A stretch of 37,550 nt of DNA from Conidiobolus incongruus B7586. Taxonomy: Eukaryota > Entomophthoromycota > Entomophthoromycetes > Entomophthorales > Conidiobolaceae. The position numbers and the translations under genes were made by a program. This document shows positions 21,816 through 34,159 of the stretch, in pieces (positions within the stretch are counted from its first letter, which is position 1; every line of letters starts with the position of its first letter). The notes beneath the pieces are model-generated. The model was not told the origin of the DNA and did not search any database. It was given only the letters and a program-made list of their open reading frames with translations. The DNA lies in NCBI GenBank assembly GCA_000697335.1, contig JNEM01009310.1, positions 1 to 37,550 on the forward strand. The letters run 5' to 3'.

Positions 21816-22970
21816 ATGGAGGGATTATTTTTTAATGTTAATGACGGTTTTTTAGAAGCTATGGTAAGAGGTTACCGTAGTGGTATTATTACTCAATCGG
21901 GTTATTTAAACTTGACCCAGTGTGAAACTTTAGAAGGTAAATAACAAAAATTAATATTCTAATCAATAGTCAATTAATAATAATTTTGAATAGATTTACA
22001 ATTACAACTGGCTTCAACCGATTATGGTGCAATTTTACAAAATGAAGCTTCTCCAATCGCTACTTCAACTATTTCCGAACGTTGTACGGAACAACTGGTT
22101 CAAGAGTTTAAATATATTAAATCTCAAGCTGCTCAACCTTTGGCTAAATTTTTGGACTATATGACGTAAGTTTTCATGAATAGTTTTTTTATTTGGTATT
22201 AATTTGGATTGATTGAAATTAGCTATTCTTATATGATTGATAATGTCGTTTTATTAATTACTGGTACACTTCACGGTAGAGATACTCATGAATTGTTGGA
22301 GAGATGTCATCCTTTAGGTTTATTCGATACCTTACCAGCTCTATGTGTAGCTACCAACGTTGCGGAATTATACAACACAGTTATTGTCGAAACCCCATTA
22401 GCTCCATATTTTAAAAACTGCTTGTCAGCCCAAGATTTGGACGAAATGAATATTGAAATTATTCGCAATACCCTTTACAAGGAGTACCTCTTGGATTTTT
22501 ATAATTTCTGTCATACTATTAACGACGTTACTGCTGAAGTTATGGGTAAAATTTTAAAGTTTGAAGCTGATCGTTTAACTATTAACGTTACCATCAATTC
22601 TTTCGGTACCGAATTGACGAAGGATGATAGAGCTCAATTGTACCCCAGTTTGGGTGTTTTATACCCTGAAGGTGCTGCTAAATTGGCTAGATCCGACGAT
22701 ATCGAGCAAGTTAGGAGTATTTGCGATTATGTTGTCGAATATCGTCCCTTCTTCGAATCGCTATCCGATCAAAACACCACCTTGGAAGATAAATTTTTCG
22801 AATATGAAGTTAGTTTGAATAAGGAATCTTTCGAACAACAATTCCACTATGGTATCTTTTACTCTTACTTCAAATTAAAGGAACAGGAAGTTCGTAACAT
22901 CGTTTGGATTGCCGAATGTATCAGTCAAAATCAAAAAGACAGAATTAACAGTTATATCCCGATTTTTTAA
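21816..22970 (+). CDS. VMA6: V-ATPase subunit d (Vo sector)
   Basis: Three exons (21816-21936, 21994-22165, 22223-22970) encode 346 aa, the usual length for subunit d. It starts [20 protein letters not shown] and ends in SYIPIF. Strong family blocks include [33 protein letters not shown] and [14 protein letters not shown]. Subunit d sits on the cytosolic face of the proteolipid ring and couples the central stalk to proton-pumping rotation in vacuolar and Golgi membranes. It has no membrane span, as expected. Both introns are 57 nt with donors GTAAAT and GTAAGT. The first exon is short and gene-like from the ATG on, so the start is secure. The gene converges on the phospholipase C gene. Confidence 0.96.
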
Positions 22971-23652
22971 ACTATTTCCACAAAACTCACCTCCTCATTC
23001 ACATTAATTCAATATATAATACTACCAAAACCTTTATATATTTATTCTTTATCCTTTTTTAAACTTTACTTTAATATACTCTATTAATATTATCAACAAT
23101 ATCAAAGATTATATTTGATTAATTAAATCCAATCATTTTTTAATATTTACAATTATTTTTTATACAAAAAAAATATTAATCAATTTATTCAAAAACGCGT
23201 CATTACAAATTAATCAATAAGTTTGAATTATTGATTCAATATTCTGCGAATCTAAGCTGAACCCATCGATTTATTTCAAAAATTAACAGTGCTAATAACT
23301 AATATATTTCTTATATCATCAATTCATTTTTTATTGTATTAATCAATATTATAACGATTATCAAATTAAATTAAAATATTCATCGAATAAGAGATACTTA
23401 ATATATCGAATGATTGAGGGTTTGTCGTATGATAATTATTAGAATTGATTTTTTATCTAAGTGACTAATAATAAGAACGTTTGATTAAGTGATTCAAATA
23501 CTATTTATATATTTACAAATGTTCATTTGATTGTTGTTTTTTGATATTATATCTCAGTTATAAAAATATTTAATATCATTATAATTAAAATATATATTGA
23601 ATCTAAAGCTTTTTTAATCAATTTTAAATAAACAATCTTTTTTGGCTTAAAT
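22971..23652. other. Convergent 3' region, VMA6 / phospholipase C
   Basis: Both neighbours end here. A slightly GC-richer patch at about 23195-23290 contains ACGCGT (23195-23200) but no coding frame or foldable RNA that I can support. The remainder is AT-rich. Confidence 0.5.
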
Positions 23653-26613
23653 TTATGCCATATGGATAGGTTGGTTACCATTAGTCGTAGTAGCGGGCGT
23701 AATAGGAGGAAGGGTTGGTCCCGGTTCGTTCGGTTTGGAAGGATCGGGTATCGTTTGGTGAATTTTGACAGAATTCGTATTATATTTGAAGATGCTTGAC
23801 CATATGAAAATTTTGGCAAATTTTATAGGTCGTCCATATTGATTGTAGATGGGAAGGTATTGATAGCCTAAATTATAGTCATTATTTAATTAAATATAAA
23901 ATATTGAATTGTGTGAGGTGTAACCTTGATTCAAATGACTTAATTTTATACAAAAGGTACCAATCAAAGTATTGAAAGTTGTTTGATTAAAGTGCGATAC
24001 TTTAAACCTAAAATAACGAGTTAATACTGTTGTTATTAAATAGTGATAGGATTATTACCTTAAGAAACTCAAATTCAAATCACCTACTGAAAATTGAAAT
24101 TTTTGACCAAATTTAGGATTGAAACCATTATTCTTGACAACTCGAGACTTGTAGGAGTATCGAACCATACTGCTGACCACATCGTCCCTGCCTTGGTTCA
24201 TATTATGGGTTAAAAATGGCGGATACTCGTTCAAATCCTGCTTGCCATCGTTCAAGACAACCGTCTGGGTGCCTGCATTGAATGCTAATGTAGTGTTATG
24301 AGTCAGTAATTCCACTTCAATGAAGGGATCGAGCTCATCCGCAGAGTTCATTCCGTTTTTGGGATTTTGAAGGTGATGACATGAGATCAAATGCAGGTCG
24401 ATAATATATTTGTGCTCGGTAGATTCTGTATCAATGAGCTTTTGGGAGTGGCGCATGTAACTTGGTTTTAGGACATAACCTCCGCCTTGGTTGATGGGGA
24501 ACATTGCGCGATTCAATTGCATCCCAAGATCGAAATTTTGGAAATTGAGAGCGACAATTTGACTTCCGAGCAACCAGAATGCTAAAGGATTGAAATTAGA
24601 AGAGGTAAATCTGTTGCCAGCTGGGTAAATTCTCGTTAAAAGTTTGTTGTTCATTTGATTAAGAAGCTTCGCATTGGTGGGGTAGGATTCAGCAGCGTCC
24701 ATCAACTTATGGATGCTACTCTCGCTGATTGAAACGATGTTATTGTATTTGCCAGTTTCTTAAGCAAAAATTGATCAATTATTTATGTTAACTTGGTTAA
24801 CAAATTAAGTTACCTAAAGTTTGCTCGAGCCCTTTAAATTTGTAAGCTTGGCAATATGGATTGATTTCTGCCAATTTGGAAGAGATTTTATTACTTGTAG
24901 AGCGAGCTCGGTTCAATCCTTCACCACCTGTCTTTTCAGGTTCATTGATGATTGGAGAAGCTGGATCTATTTAAGGTGTTAATAATGATTTAATAAGGTT
25001 TAAATAGCTTTGAATGTAATTGTACCTGAAAGTGAAAGATTCTCCATAGGACTCTCTGGAGGTGATGGTGTCCTATATACTTCACCTTCTCCAGTAGGTG
25101 ATGCTGGTTTTTGTGTTTGGTTAGGAATTGAGTAATTACCCACAGAGCACTGTTATTAAGAAATGAATAACATGTTTAATTGTCGATTAGAGTAAAACCT
25201 TACCTTAATCAAAACTTTATATTTAAGCTGCTCAGGAGAAGGAAGTTTTGGATCTCCATGAATTTCTGACTGGTTCTCGAGCGGTGAACGACAGAGCTTA
25301 TCTCCTAAAATTTCAACTAAATGCTTCACCATGACTTCTTGTTGGACAAGATTGCAATGGTTTTCCAAAGACAAAATCACTGGATAGGGTGACGTATCAA
25401 ATGCATGTTCAGAAATCGCAGAGATAATGTCTTTGAAAAGGATTTTAGAGGTCAAAGTATAGCCGTGATAGACAACTGGCTCATTATTAGGACCATCCCA
25501 GCAGTCAAGCTCAACGCATCGGCAGCCATCTTTCAACGCATTAATATAGGCAGAGACAGACGATTGACTCTTGAGCTGATTTCCAGTGAGGTAAGTGTTG
25601 TGAGATGAATTGATAAAGTAAGAGGTGAGCGGTTGAGTCATATCCTGAGTATTTTCGTTCAGTTCATTGGAAAAAGGATTATATTTAGGACTAGCTAAGA
25701 AATTGAGGAATTGAGGTAAATTAATTCCAGGAGCTTCTTCTCCACGTAAACTCAAAAATAAATTTTCAACATATTCATCATCATATTCAGCGGATTGGGA
25801 ATATTTCAAAAAGTCTTTAAATTCTCCTAGTGTCATAAATTTGGAAGGATATTCTTTGGTGTGAGTGTTAAATATTTTGGCTACTTCAGGATGAGGATTT
25901 AACTGTTGGTACAAATTTTTTAATATATCTAAAGATTGACTTGATTTCTTTTCTTTGACATTAACCTAAACCCAGTTTAGTTAAATTAATCAATTATATA
26001 GATATTGATATGTGAATAGTACCTCATACAAATTTCTAGCGACGTCATCATCTAGCTTGACTCCCATGAAACTGATAAACTTCTTAAATTCTTTAAATTC
26101 AAGGATTCCATCTCGATTTGTGTCGCAGTGAGTCCAATAGTCTTTGATCCAAGTCTTTAAGCCGGCTTCAAAAGATTCATGCAACTCGCTTTCCTCAACG
26201 CCTGCCTCCTGCTGCATCTCTGTCATCATATCCTCCAGCGTTTGAGCCCAACACAGACCCAACTCGACACTGGGAGCAACCAAGTGCAAACTAGTGACGT
26301 TATCAGGATCATTTTTGGGTTTAACGTAGTATATAACCAAAGTTCTAGCCAAATCTTGCTGCGGTATATCTTGAACCGGACTAGTTACTACCAATTGATA
26401 AATTCTGGGATTGGTACCGAATTCAATTCTTCGAATCCACTCGAGATTAATCACACCAAGTTTGTTACTGTTCCACAAGATTCTTCCTTGATTAATATCT
26501 AATTTAAGTATTCTCTCTTTGGTGCCTCCTCTCGTAGTATTAAACTTAGTAAATTTGGTACCATTAATTAAAAAGTCAATATGAGATATTCTTGTATTGG
26601 CATAATCACTCAT
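23653..26613 (-). CDS. PLC1: Phosphoinositide-specific phospholipase C (delta type)
   Basis: Seven exons, in transcript order 26613-26023, 25965-25204, 25149-25026, 24966-24814, 24758-24059, 24007-23925, 23867-23653, encode 875 aa. The order is PH-like region (about 1-145), EF-hand (loop DTNRDGILEFKE, near 170), X box (about 306-450), Ser/Pro-rich linker (about 452-525), Y box (about 530-646), C2 (about 655-820) and a Pro/Thr-rich tail. Catalytic residues are in place: His319 in SHNTYLTGNQ, Glu349 and Asp351 in VELDCWDG, His400 in ENHCNLVQQ. The enzyme cleaves PIP2 to IP3 and diacylglycerol in a calcium-dependent way, and fungal Plc1 acts in stress and calcium signalling. Introns are 51-59 nt. 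The exon 6 donor is GTTACA, an unusual match, but the conserved LNQGY spans that junction. Confidence 0.93.
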
Positions 26614-28873
26614 TTTTTAATACAAATTTATGTAATTTGATGTTTGATTTGGTGGGGAGGATATTATATGCGTTGAAATTAAGGGCTATGACCTTGAAAT
26701 GGAGTACTTATAAACCTTAAATTCTTTAAAATTATGGGATATTTAGCCTGTGAAAGTTGATGTTAGCTATCATTTTAAGACATTGACAGATCGTGAAACT
26801 TTGATGTAATGCTACGCTATTCATTGCTCAACCTAAACCAATGAATTAACTTGGATTTTTTTAATTAATCAGAATGGAGGAATTGTGGATTCAGCTTTAA
26901 CAAGTTATTCTAATAATTTCATTAAATTATTCAATTTAACCAGTGGAATTGTTACTGTGATAAGATATTGCACAGAGAGCAGCCATTCAATTTACAAGAA
27001 TTTCGTTATTAAGTTAGGTTATACCTTTTTGATATTATAAGATACTTTGTCAAAATTTTCCTATTTATTAATTACACTAAATTTTACATTGAATCCACTT
27101 TACATTTCTAATTCCTTATTATTATCATGGATTTGAGGATAGCTTTGGATCTTTGATATTGTAAATTATGAAAGGAAGAAATCGTCATATGATTTACCAA
27201 GCCGATAATAATTACTTATGTAAAATTCAATTTTGACTTGTTTTCGTAATTAATTTGCTAGTTTACTTGATCTGACTCTAAATTTAACACTATATGAAAA
27301 ACTATGTAAAAGTCCCATTTAATAAATATAAAATTTGCAGCGTAAAGCTTTTGAAATATATTTATATGATATTATTGAATTTTATGATTTAAAATTTTTG
27401 AAAAATCTGTATTTATTGTGCTTAGATATTTTTCAATCTTGAAAAATTTTAAATAAACATTCAAGTTAAATATTAATACTAAATTGTAATTTGATAAATA
27501 ATTTTATATCAGTAAAATACATTCTATCAAAAAACATTAGTTTGATAAGATTGGTAATTAAAAGCATTGGATAAGATAAAATGATTAATGAGCTATTATT
27601 AATAGTCATAATCTCTTTGAGATTACATGGAACATAACAAGATTATAGATTAACAACCAAAATTCAGATGACAATATTTTAATAGGGCTGTTCTCTAGAA
27701 AAATAAGAATTCCGTCTAAATGAATATTTGTGAAATTTATAATGTGAAATATACTGATTTTGAAAATAATTAACTGGATTTTGAATTTTGATTAAAGTTC
27801 AATCAAGGTACAGTATAAAATTAAACATATTCTTTAGTGAATTAGTTATATTTCTATGTTTAATGGAATTAAAATAAAATTGTACAGGGATTTTGTTAAT
27901 AATTATAAAACATATTGTAACCAAATTGAAAGAATCATTATAGTATATAGTGATTTATTTTTGTTAAGTCTGATTAATCTAATATTGGATCCATATTTAA
28001 AATATAAGATATCTGTTGGTTGTTATAGTAAAAAGAGTAAATTTCCAAAATAATCAACTTCCTGGAATATTTTATTATACTGATATTTCAAAATATAGTA
28101 TGATTTAACTTGAATATTTACATTTATCAATTGATAATTTTATTAAATTAAGTGTTTTAATAAGAATATTTTTCTGATGTAAATTTCATGATATAGCGCC
28201 GTCAAGGATACTATGGAAATATAATTTATAAATGAGACAAACCATGAATTTTTAGCAAGTATTATATGTGCTAGATTTATTTGTATTATCTTATTCTATA
28301 TGTTAATGTTATGTGAAAGTACAAAATTTTAAAATACAGAATTAACATTTACCAAAAGATTTATATTGTAAATTTTTTACATTGAATACTGAATATGTAA
28401 AGTGGAAATTCTCATATCGAGAACATAAATTATCTTGAAGGGACTATGTTTTAAAGTTTGAACCTTAGTCAAATGAGTATTCTAGAATAATTAAGAAATC
28501 TTATTTTATTACATATTAGGCAATTTTGACGAATTACTCAAATTGATGATATATTAAATCGATTCTAATAGTTGATAATCAAAGAATACTGAAAATCAAA
28601 ATTTCAAAATTAAGGCAAATACAAACAAAAACATAGCAACTACAAATTAATTTATTAATATTTAATTCCATCTTATTTTTCAAAAGTTTCCACAAAATAT
28701 AGTTTTTATCAGATATAGGAAGGTTATTCGTGTATATACTTGAGGCATTGGGTGATGGTGAGCCAAATATAGATTGCCATATAATGGTATTCAAATATTG
28801 GGAAATTGTATAGAAAGGTAATAGTTTACAAAATGGAAGGTTTCAGGAATAAATAGCTATGTTGAATTCAGTC
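26614..28873. other. 2.3 kb stretch with possible relics
   Basis: It holds the PLC1 promoter at the left and the RING gene's 3' UTR at the right. In between are an orphan open frame (26837-27040), a 65-codon frame at 27856-28053 and scattered open runs on the plus strand in mixed frames, which suggests decayed coding DNA. The 71-codon minus-strand frame at 28579-28794, just past the RING stop, is more likely 3' UTR than a gene. Confidence 0.4.
26837..27040 (+). pseudogene. Orphan open frame, possible exon or relic
   Basis: Sixty-seven sense codons lie between two stops with no in-frame ATG. The middle, GGIVDSALTSYSNNFIKLFN followed by a run with Thr, Val, Arg and Cys, is richer in G/C codons than chance frames nearby. 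TTAATTAATCAG before AATGGAGG would serve as a splice acceptor. No partner exon was found and the family is unknown, so it may be an exon of an unrecognised gene or an old fragment. Confidence 0.25.
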
Positions 28874-30061
28874 CTAATCGATTGATATCACATCGGTAGC
28901 TACATCTTCCTCAGTGATAGCATATCGACATATTGGACAAGTAGCATTTAATTTGAGCCATGATACAATACAGTCAGAGTGGTACTCGTGCTCGCAGGGA
29001 AGACTTATTAGCATATCGCCAGCGTTGAAATTATCAGTACATATACTACACTCAGTTTTACTTAACTGATCTTTCTCCGAGGCGATTCGTTTGGATAAAT
29101 TATTAATAACATCTTCAGATGCACCTCGGTTCGCAGAATTATCGGAGCCGTGTTCCATTAAACGTGTGATGATGTCATCTAAAGCGTTTGGTCCAACTGC
29201 ATAATCACCAGGATTGCCAACCATATTGGAGAGAAATTGGAGCAGGGAGCCTACATTTCTAAATGCGTTATTGGATCTATTCTCTTCTTGAGATGGGCTA
29301 TAAGTGAAGGATAAGTAAAGATTAAATAAAAATAACCAAAAGTGCGCTAGTTTTACTTTGCATCTGCTTGTGAAATAGTAGCCGAATTACCATTAATAGT
29401 GAGAATAGTAGTCCTTGGAGCATTTCTCGAGCGTGGCTCACCTAATTCTAAGTTAGTAATAAATATACTATTCAAGAAATTAAATATTACCATCTATTTG
29501 TTCTGTAGTTGAACTAGTTTCGGATTGATTCTCGCCAGAATTCATAATTAAATTAATGAAATTCAGGAAAGATTCTACTCTCGAGTCTTGAGAATGTTCT
29601 TCGGGCTCGTTATTAATTTCTTCGATAGTAGTTTCAACAGAGTGAGTTCCGTCGCTATTAACAGTAGTAGTAGTCGTAGTAGTCGTAGTAACGAAGTCGC
29701 GGTTATGTACACTATTTTCTCTACTGATATTGGAACTTGTATCGTTTCTATTTTCGCCATTCGCCAAATTTTGAATTTGGGACAGTAACTGAATTAAAGA
29801 ATTTACACCACTTGAACCTCCTCCAATAAGTAAATTTTCATCTTCTTGCTCGCTACTACCTGGATCCATAAAATCTCTCGGATCGTTACCTTGAATAATC
29901 TTTAAAATAAAAAAAAATCAGAAGATTAGAAATTTTTATAATGCTTTTACCTCTTCAACAAAGTCATTACGACACCAAGGGCAAGTAGGGTTAGGAACCA
30001 TTAGAGGAGAAATTTCTAATTGACATTGGTAACACCAGTAATTATTTTCATTATTTGGCAT
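28874..30061 (-). CDS. RING-H2 E3 ubiquitin ligase, RNF126/RNF115-like
   Basis: Four exons, in transcript order 30061-29951, 29899-29491, 29441-29357, 29297-28874, encode 342 aa. The N-terminal zinc ribbon has CYQC at 10-13 and CPWC at 27-30, followed by NDFVEE, as in RNF126/BCA2-type ligases, where it recognises hydrophobic or ubiquitinated clients. A long polar linker includes a nine-Thr run and several acidic segments. The RING-H2 finger is complete: Cys285, Cys288, Cys303, His305, His308, Cys311, Cys322, Cys325 (SLPCEHEYHSDC, ATCPICRYAI). It presumably recruits an E2 to ubiquitinate soluble proteins in cytosolic quality control. Introns are 51, 49 and 59 nt. It diverges from the lectin gene across 0.9 kb. 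Confidence 0.85.
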
Positions 30062-30954
30062 GTTTTTAAAATTATTTCAACTTAATATTTTTAAAATTAA
30101 ATAAATAATTATTATTAAAAACTCAGAATTAATAATAATAATAATAATAAAAAATTGATTTGAATTATGCTTTAAATTCTGCTTTATTTTCAATTGAACT
30201 TTTTAATTCTTATGGTATTAGAATTATCTTTATCCATTATATTTGTATTTATCAAATGGAGTATTTAAAAAATAACTTGATTATAGTTTTTTAATATTTA
30301 ATGCTCTCAAAGTACTTAATATATTTTACATAATGTTATTATTGTTAATATTTTTATCCAATTAATGATATAGATTATTTTTATCAATTAAAAGATTGAT
30401 ATAATAGTTGATAAATTATAAAAGATCGATCATTAATCCAAGCTCTTCAAATAATGTCAAAGATCATTACAAGATTATCATAAAATGGAAAAAATCTAAC
30501 TTTTAATGATGATTATCTTCTTTTCATATACTAGATTTAATCAGCAGAATGTCTTATATCGATTGTATATTAAATACTTGTCAGGTTATTTATTTATTTA
30601 TTTACAAATTAATATTTATCATTTTATCAATAATCTTCAAATCAACACACAATTCTCCACATACAATGATATAATTTCCCCAAGTAAATTGAAAATATCC
30701 CATAAAGTTTAAAAAAGTCACCTGAGAATCGAATTTGAGCAACTAATAAAATTGAAGTCGAATATCATCGGCGTCATCAATTGGGTGACTTGGTTTTAAT
30801 TACCCCTTTTACAAAAATTTATTCCAATTAGCTGTTTGATATCACTCTGCATTCAATAATCTATTCATATTACTACAACTTATTAAATATCAGTTTATCA
30901 CCTCTTTTACCTACCCTTTTAGTATTAATCATTCATTATATTTAAATTTTGAAA
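30062..30954. promoter_or_regulatory. Divergent promoter, RING gene / lectin gene
   Basis: Both neighbours start outward from here. It contains a (TAA)7 microsatellite (30130-30150). At 30716-30790 a less AT-rich patch carries the perfect inverted pair AGTCACC (30716-30722) and GGTGACT (30784-30790) with GGCGTCATC between. No coding frame is supported. Confidence 0.4.
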
Positions 30955-32440
30955 ATGAATTGGTTGAATATGAAATATTTTAATTTACTAACTTGTAGTT
31001 TGTTATTAGCTCAAGACTATCCTAGGAAGCACGATTATAAATTTTCTGCAAAGAGACCCTTTTTTATAGATAATAAAATCCCTAGTTGGGAAACCTTTGA
31101 AGGTAGGTTTTATGATTTATTGATTAAGCAGTCCCACTGATAAATAATAGGTACTCTTTCATCGAATCAGCTTATCAGATTAAGTACAAGTGTACCTGGA
31201 AGTCGAGGTTCTTTCTGGTCTACTGAGCCTAATCCTTACAAAGATTGGGAAGCTATATATTCTTTCCAAATTACTGGTAGAGATGTTCATGGAAGAGAAG
31301 GTTTGGCCTTTTGGTATACTGAGGAGCGTGGAGTATTGGGACCTATAATGGGTAACCAGGATATGTGGACTGGCTTAGCCATTTTCCAAGACACTTACGA
31401 CGATCTTTATCAGGTAAACCAATCAATTTTATTCATCTGACATTTTATATTTATTTTGATAGTCTCCCCATCCATTCATTGCAGGTATTTTGAATGATGG
31501 AAATCTTTCAGTCGCAAATTCGTCTCAAGTATTCGAAAAAATGTTTGGTGGATGTTACCAAAATTTCAGAAATACTCCCAACCCAGTATTCGTTAAAGTC
31601 ACTTATAAGAATAATCAGCTCTCTCTTTCCACTGATGTTGATCAAGGTGGTAAAAGTTATTTACCTTGTTTTAGTGCCAATAACATTGAACTACCTACTG
31701 GTTACTACTTTGGCTTTTCCGCTTCTTCAACTCAACCAGCAGATGATCACGATCTGTTATCTTTTGACCTTTATGACTTGAATCCTCCTGATTATGAAAA
31801 GGAAGAGGCAGAATCTGTGTCCACTGAGGATGGGGAAACCACTGCTGCCGATCTCCGCAAAAAGATGGACGAGATTAAGTCACACTTAGACAAGATGAAC
31901 CAGCAGGGCCAACAACAGAGTACTATTACCAACCTTGACCAAGTGATTCAAGCTCAAAATAAGCTAACTGAATCAATCAATTCGATTCAATCCAAGCTTG
32001 ACCAAATTCAGGCCAAATTGAATACTATCAGCACTACTGGCGGCACTTCAGGAAGTGCAATTCCAAACAATGCCAATAATATTCCTTCTTCTTTCGCAAA
32101 CGGCAATATCCAAGGCGAAGGTAATTTGAATGACGTCACTAGAACCCTCAATCTCGTTCACGATCTTGTCAAATCCATCAACGATCAGATATCCAGTTTG
32201 AAATCTACTGATACCAAAGAATTCGACACTGTCAAGCAGTCCATTACCCAGCTGGCAACCAATGTTGGGAAGATTTTGCAAAATTCTCACTCCGACAGAA
32301 TGAACTTCATGGGCAGGATTGATAGCTTAATCTCTAAATTGACCTATCTATTAGTCCCTCTCGCACTCTGCGGTATCCTCATCTCAGCATACAGCTTTTT
32401 CAAGAGCAAGAACGATGCATCATCCAAAAAATTCATATAA
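30955..32440 (+). CDS. L-type lectin cargo receptor, ERGIC-53/Emp47-like
   Basis: Three exons (30955-31102, 31151-31413, 31463-32440) encode 462 aa. The start at 30955 is the first ATG and gives a signal peptide (about 1-19, hydrophobic LLTCSLLLA). The lectin domain spans about 20-255, with DYKFSAKRPFF, GRDVHGREGLAFWYTEERG and the family block ADDHDLLSFDLYDL. A predicted coiled coil follows (about 275-430, rich in Gln, Leu and Lys), then a membrane span (about 430-450) and a 12-residue cytosolic tail ending KKFI, a canonical dilysine COPI retrieval signal close to the KKFF of ERGIC-53. Such proteins cycle between ER and Golgi and carry glycoproteins forward. Calcium-binding loop residues are not all conserved, as in Emp46/47. 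Introns are 48 and 49 nt. Confidence 0.9.
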
Positions 32441-33027
32441 TTTCTTATTAACTTTGCTATAGTCGAAATAAATTAGCTGAATTTATTCCAGCCATTGTTA
32501 GCTCTATCATAAATTGGAATCAATTAAGAGTATTGATGGATTTGAATTGTAAATTTGATCATATTGGAACCATATTTTGTATATATCAGTTAATGAATTT
32601 AATAATCTTGGAAGTTTAATCAAATCTAAATTTTTATTGTAAATTAATATAAATATTCATATCATTTGATATATCATATTTGTATCATTCTTTAAATCTA
32701 GTCTATTTTTACAAATAATTTTAATTTATTCCAAAATTATTTTGTGTATTAATAAAATTAAAATAAAAACTAATGGAAATTTTGTATTCAATCTCAAATC
32801 CTATAAAATGAATATATCCATTTTCTCTTATATTAAGCATTATTGAATAACATATAAAGTTATTTTGTAATAATTTTCATATCCGCAAATTATTAATACT
32901 TAAATTTATATCGATATTTAATTTACGATTGTAACATATAATGTATTATAAAATTTACATCATATTTAGAATTTCTATTTAAAATAATGTTCTATTTCAT
33001 GCTAATGTAAATTTAAATTTTAATAAA
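32441..33027. other. Convergent 3' region, lectin / CDK genes
   Basis: The stretch is AT-rich and both neighbours end here. No gene or structured element was seen. Confidence 0.55.
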
Positions 33028-34159
33028 TCAATCGTCATTGGGTGCTTTTGAAGGCCATGTTGGGAACATTGAAGGATCTTTAGGTAATGGAGCTTCCCTA
33101 AAAAATCAAATAATTAACATATATATTGTATAGTAGTGATAAAACAAATTACTTGAAATAGGGATGATTTAAAGCTTCTTTAGCTGTGATTCTTTGTTCT
33201 GGATCATATGTTAGCATTCTGTCTAATAAGTCGAGTCCGCTCTTTGTCAAGTGTGGAAATTTGGATGGTAAATCGTAGCTAGTAATTGAATATTATTAAT
33301 AAAGCAATTTTTATAATATATTAATGGAATTGATTACCCATAATTTTGAAATTTAACTGATTTGGGAACAGGTAATTCGTCAAATTGTGGCCATATTTTA
33401 GAGTCTGGTGTACCTAAAACTTTAAAAATCTTTTAACAATATTAAAATAGCTGTTCCATGATGAGGTTAATTTAGGATTACCTTATTCAATTGATCAATC
33501 TCACCTTGACCAGGGAATATGGGCTCATGGTTAATTAATTCACCGAAAATACATCCAACACTCCACATATCCACAGCTGTAGAATAAGTTTTAGCACCCA
33601 GGAGTAACTCAGGAGCTCGATACCATAACGTTACAACCAATTGCGTCATATCACCCAAAGGACTACCATACTTGCGAGCCAAGCCAAAATCTGCGACCTT
33701 AATTTCTCCATTATTATTCAATAACAAGTTGGAAGTCTTCAAATCTCTATGAATAATCCAGTTTTCATGCAAAAAATCAATAGCACTCAAAAGCTGTAGC
33801 ATAATGGTCTTCACCTCCGAATGCAAAAATTTGCTCGGCATCTTATTTAACAGATGCTTGAGTTCATGCTCAATAAACTCCATGACAATATATACATCGT
33901 CCAATTTGTTACCTATTACAATTTCTTTGATATTGACGATATGGGGATGGTCCAGCAGAAGTAGAGTGTGAATTTCCCTCAACGAGGTAATTGGGAAGCC
34001 CTGGGTCTCTTTCTCGAGTTTTAGCCGCTTTAAAGCGACTATTTCACCAGTGTTCAAATCTTGTCCCTTGTACACGATACCGTAAGCTCCTTCCGATATT
34101 CGATTGATTTTTTTAAAGTTGCTAATATGTCGACATTTTTGTATTTTCATTTGATTCAT
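33028..34159 (-). CDS. PITSLRE/CDK11-like cyclin-dependent kinase
   Basis: Four exons, in transcript order 34159-33482, 33429-33338, 33278-33153, 33097-33028, encode 321 aa, nearly all kinase domain. The PITSLRE helix (56-62), the name-giving signature of CDK11, is exact. Catalytic parts are intact: Gly-rich loop [11 protein letters not shown], Lys44, HRDLKTSN (Asp139), DFG (157-159), activation-loop Thr172 and [12 protein letters not shown]. The ending [20 protein letters not shown] is typical. CDK11 with cyclin L acts on transcription and pre-mRNA splicing in animals; fission yeast has the relative Ppk23, and budding yeast lacks it. The long N-terminal extension of animal CDK11 is absent. 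A second Met lies at residue 4. Introns are 52, 59 and 55 nt. Confidence 0.92.

Noticed and set aside
23195-23200. ACGCGT (MluI cell-cycle box) between VMA6 and PLC1
   Set aside because: It is a single copy between convergent genes, so no promoter is expected there.
28579-28794. 71-codon minus-strand frame behind the RING gene
   Set aside because: It lies within about 300 bp of the RING stop on the same strand, most likely in the 3' UTR, and resembles no known protein.
30506-30712. 68-codon frame in the RING/lectin promoter
   Set aside because: AT-driven composition and a position inside a divergent promoter make it unlikely to be a gene.
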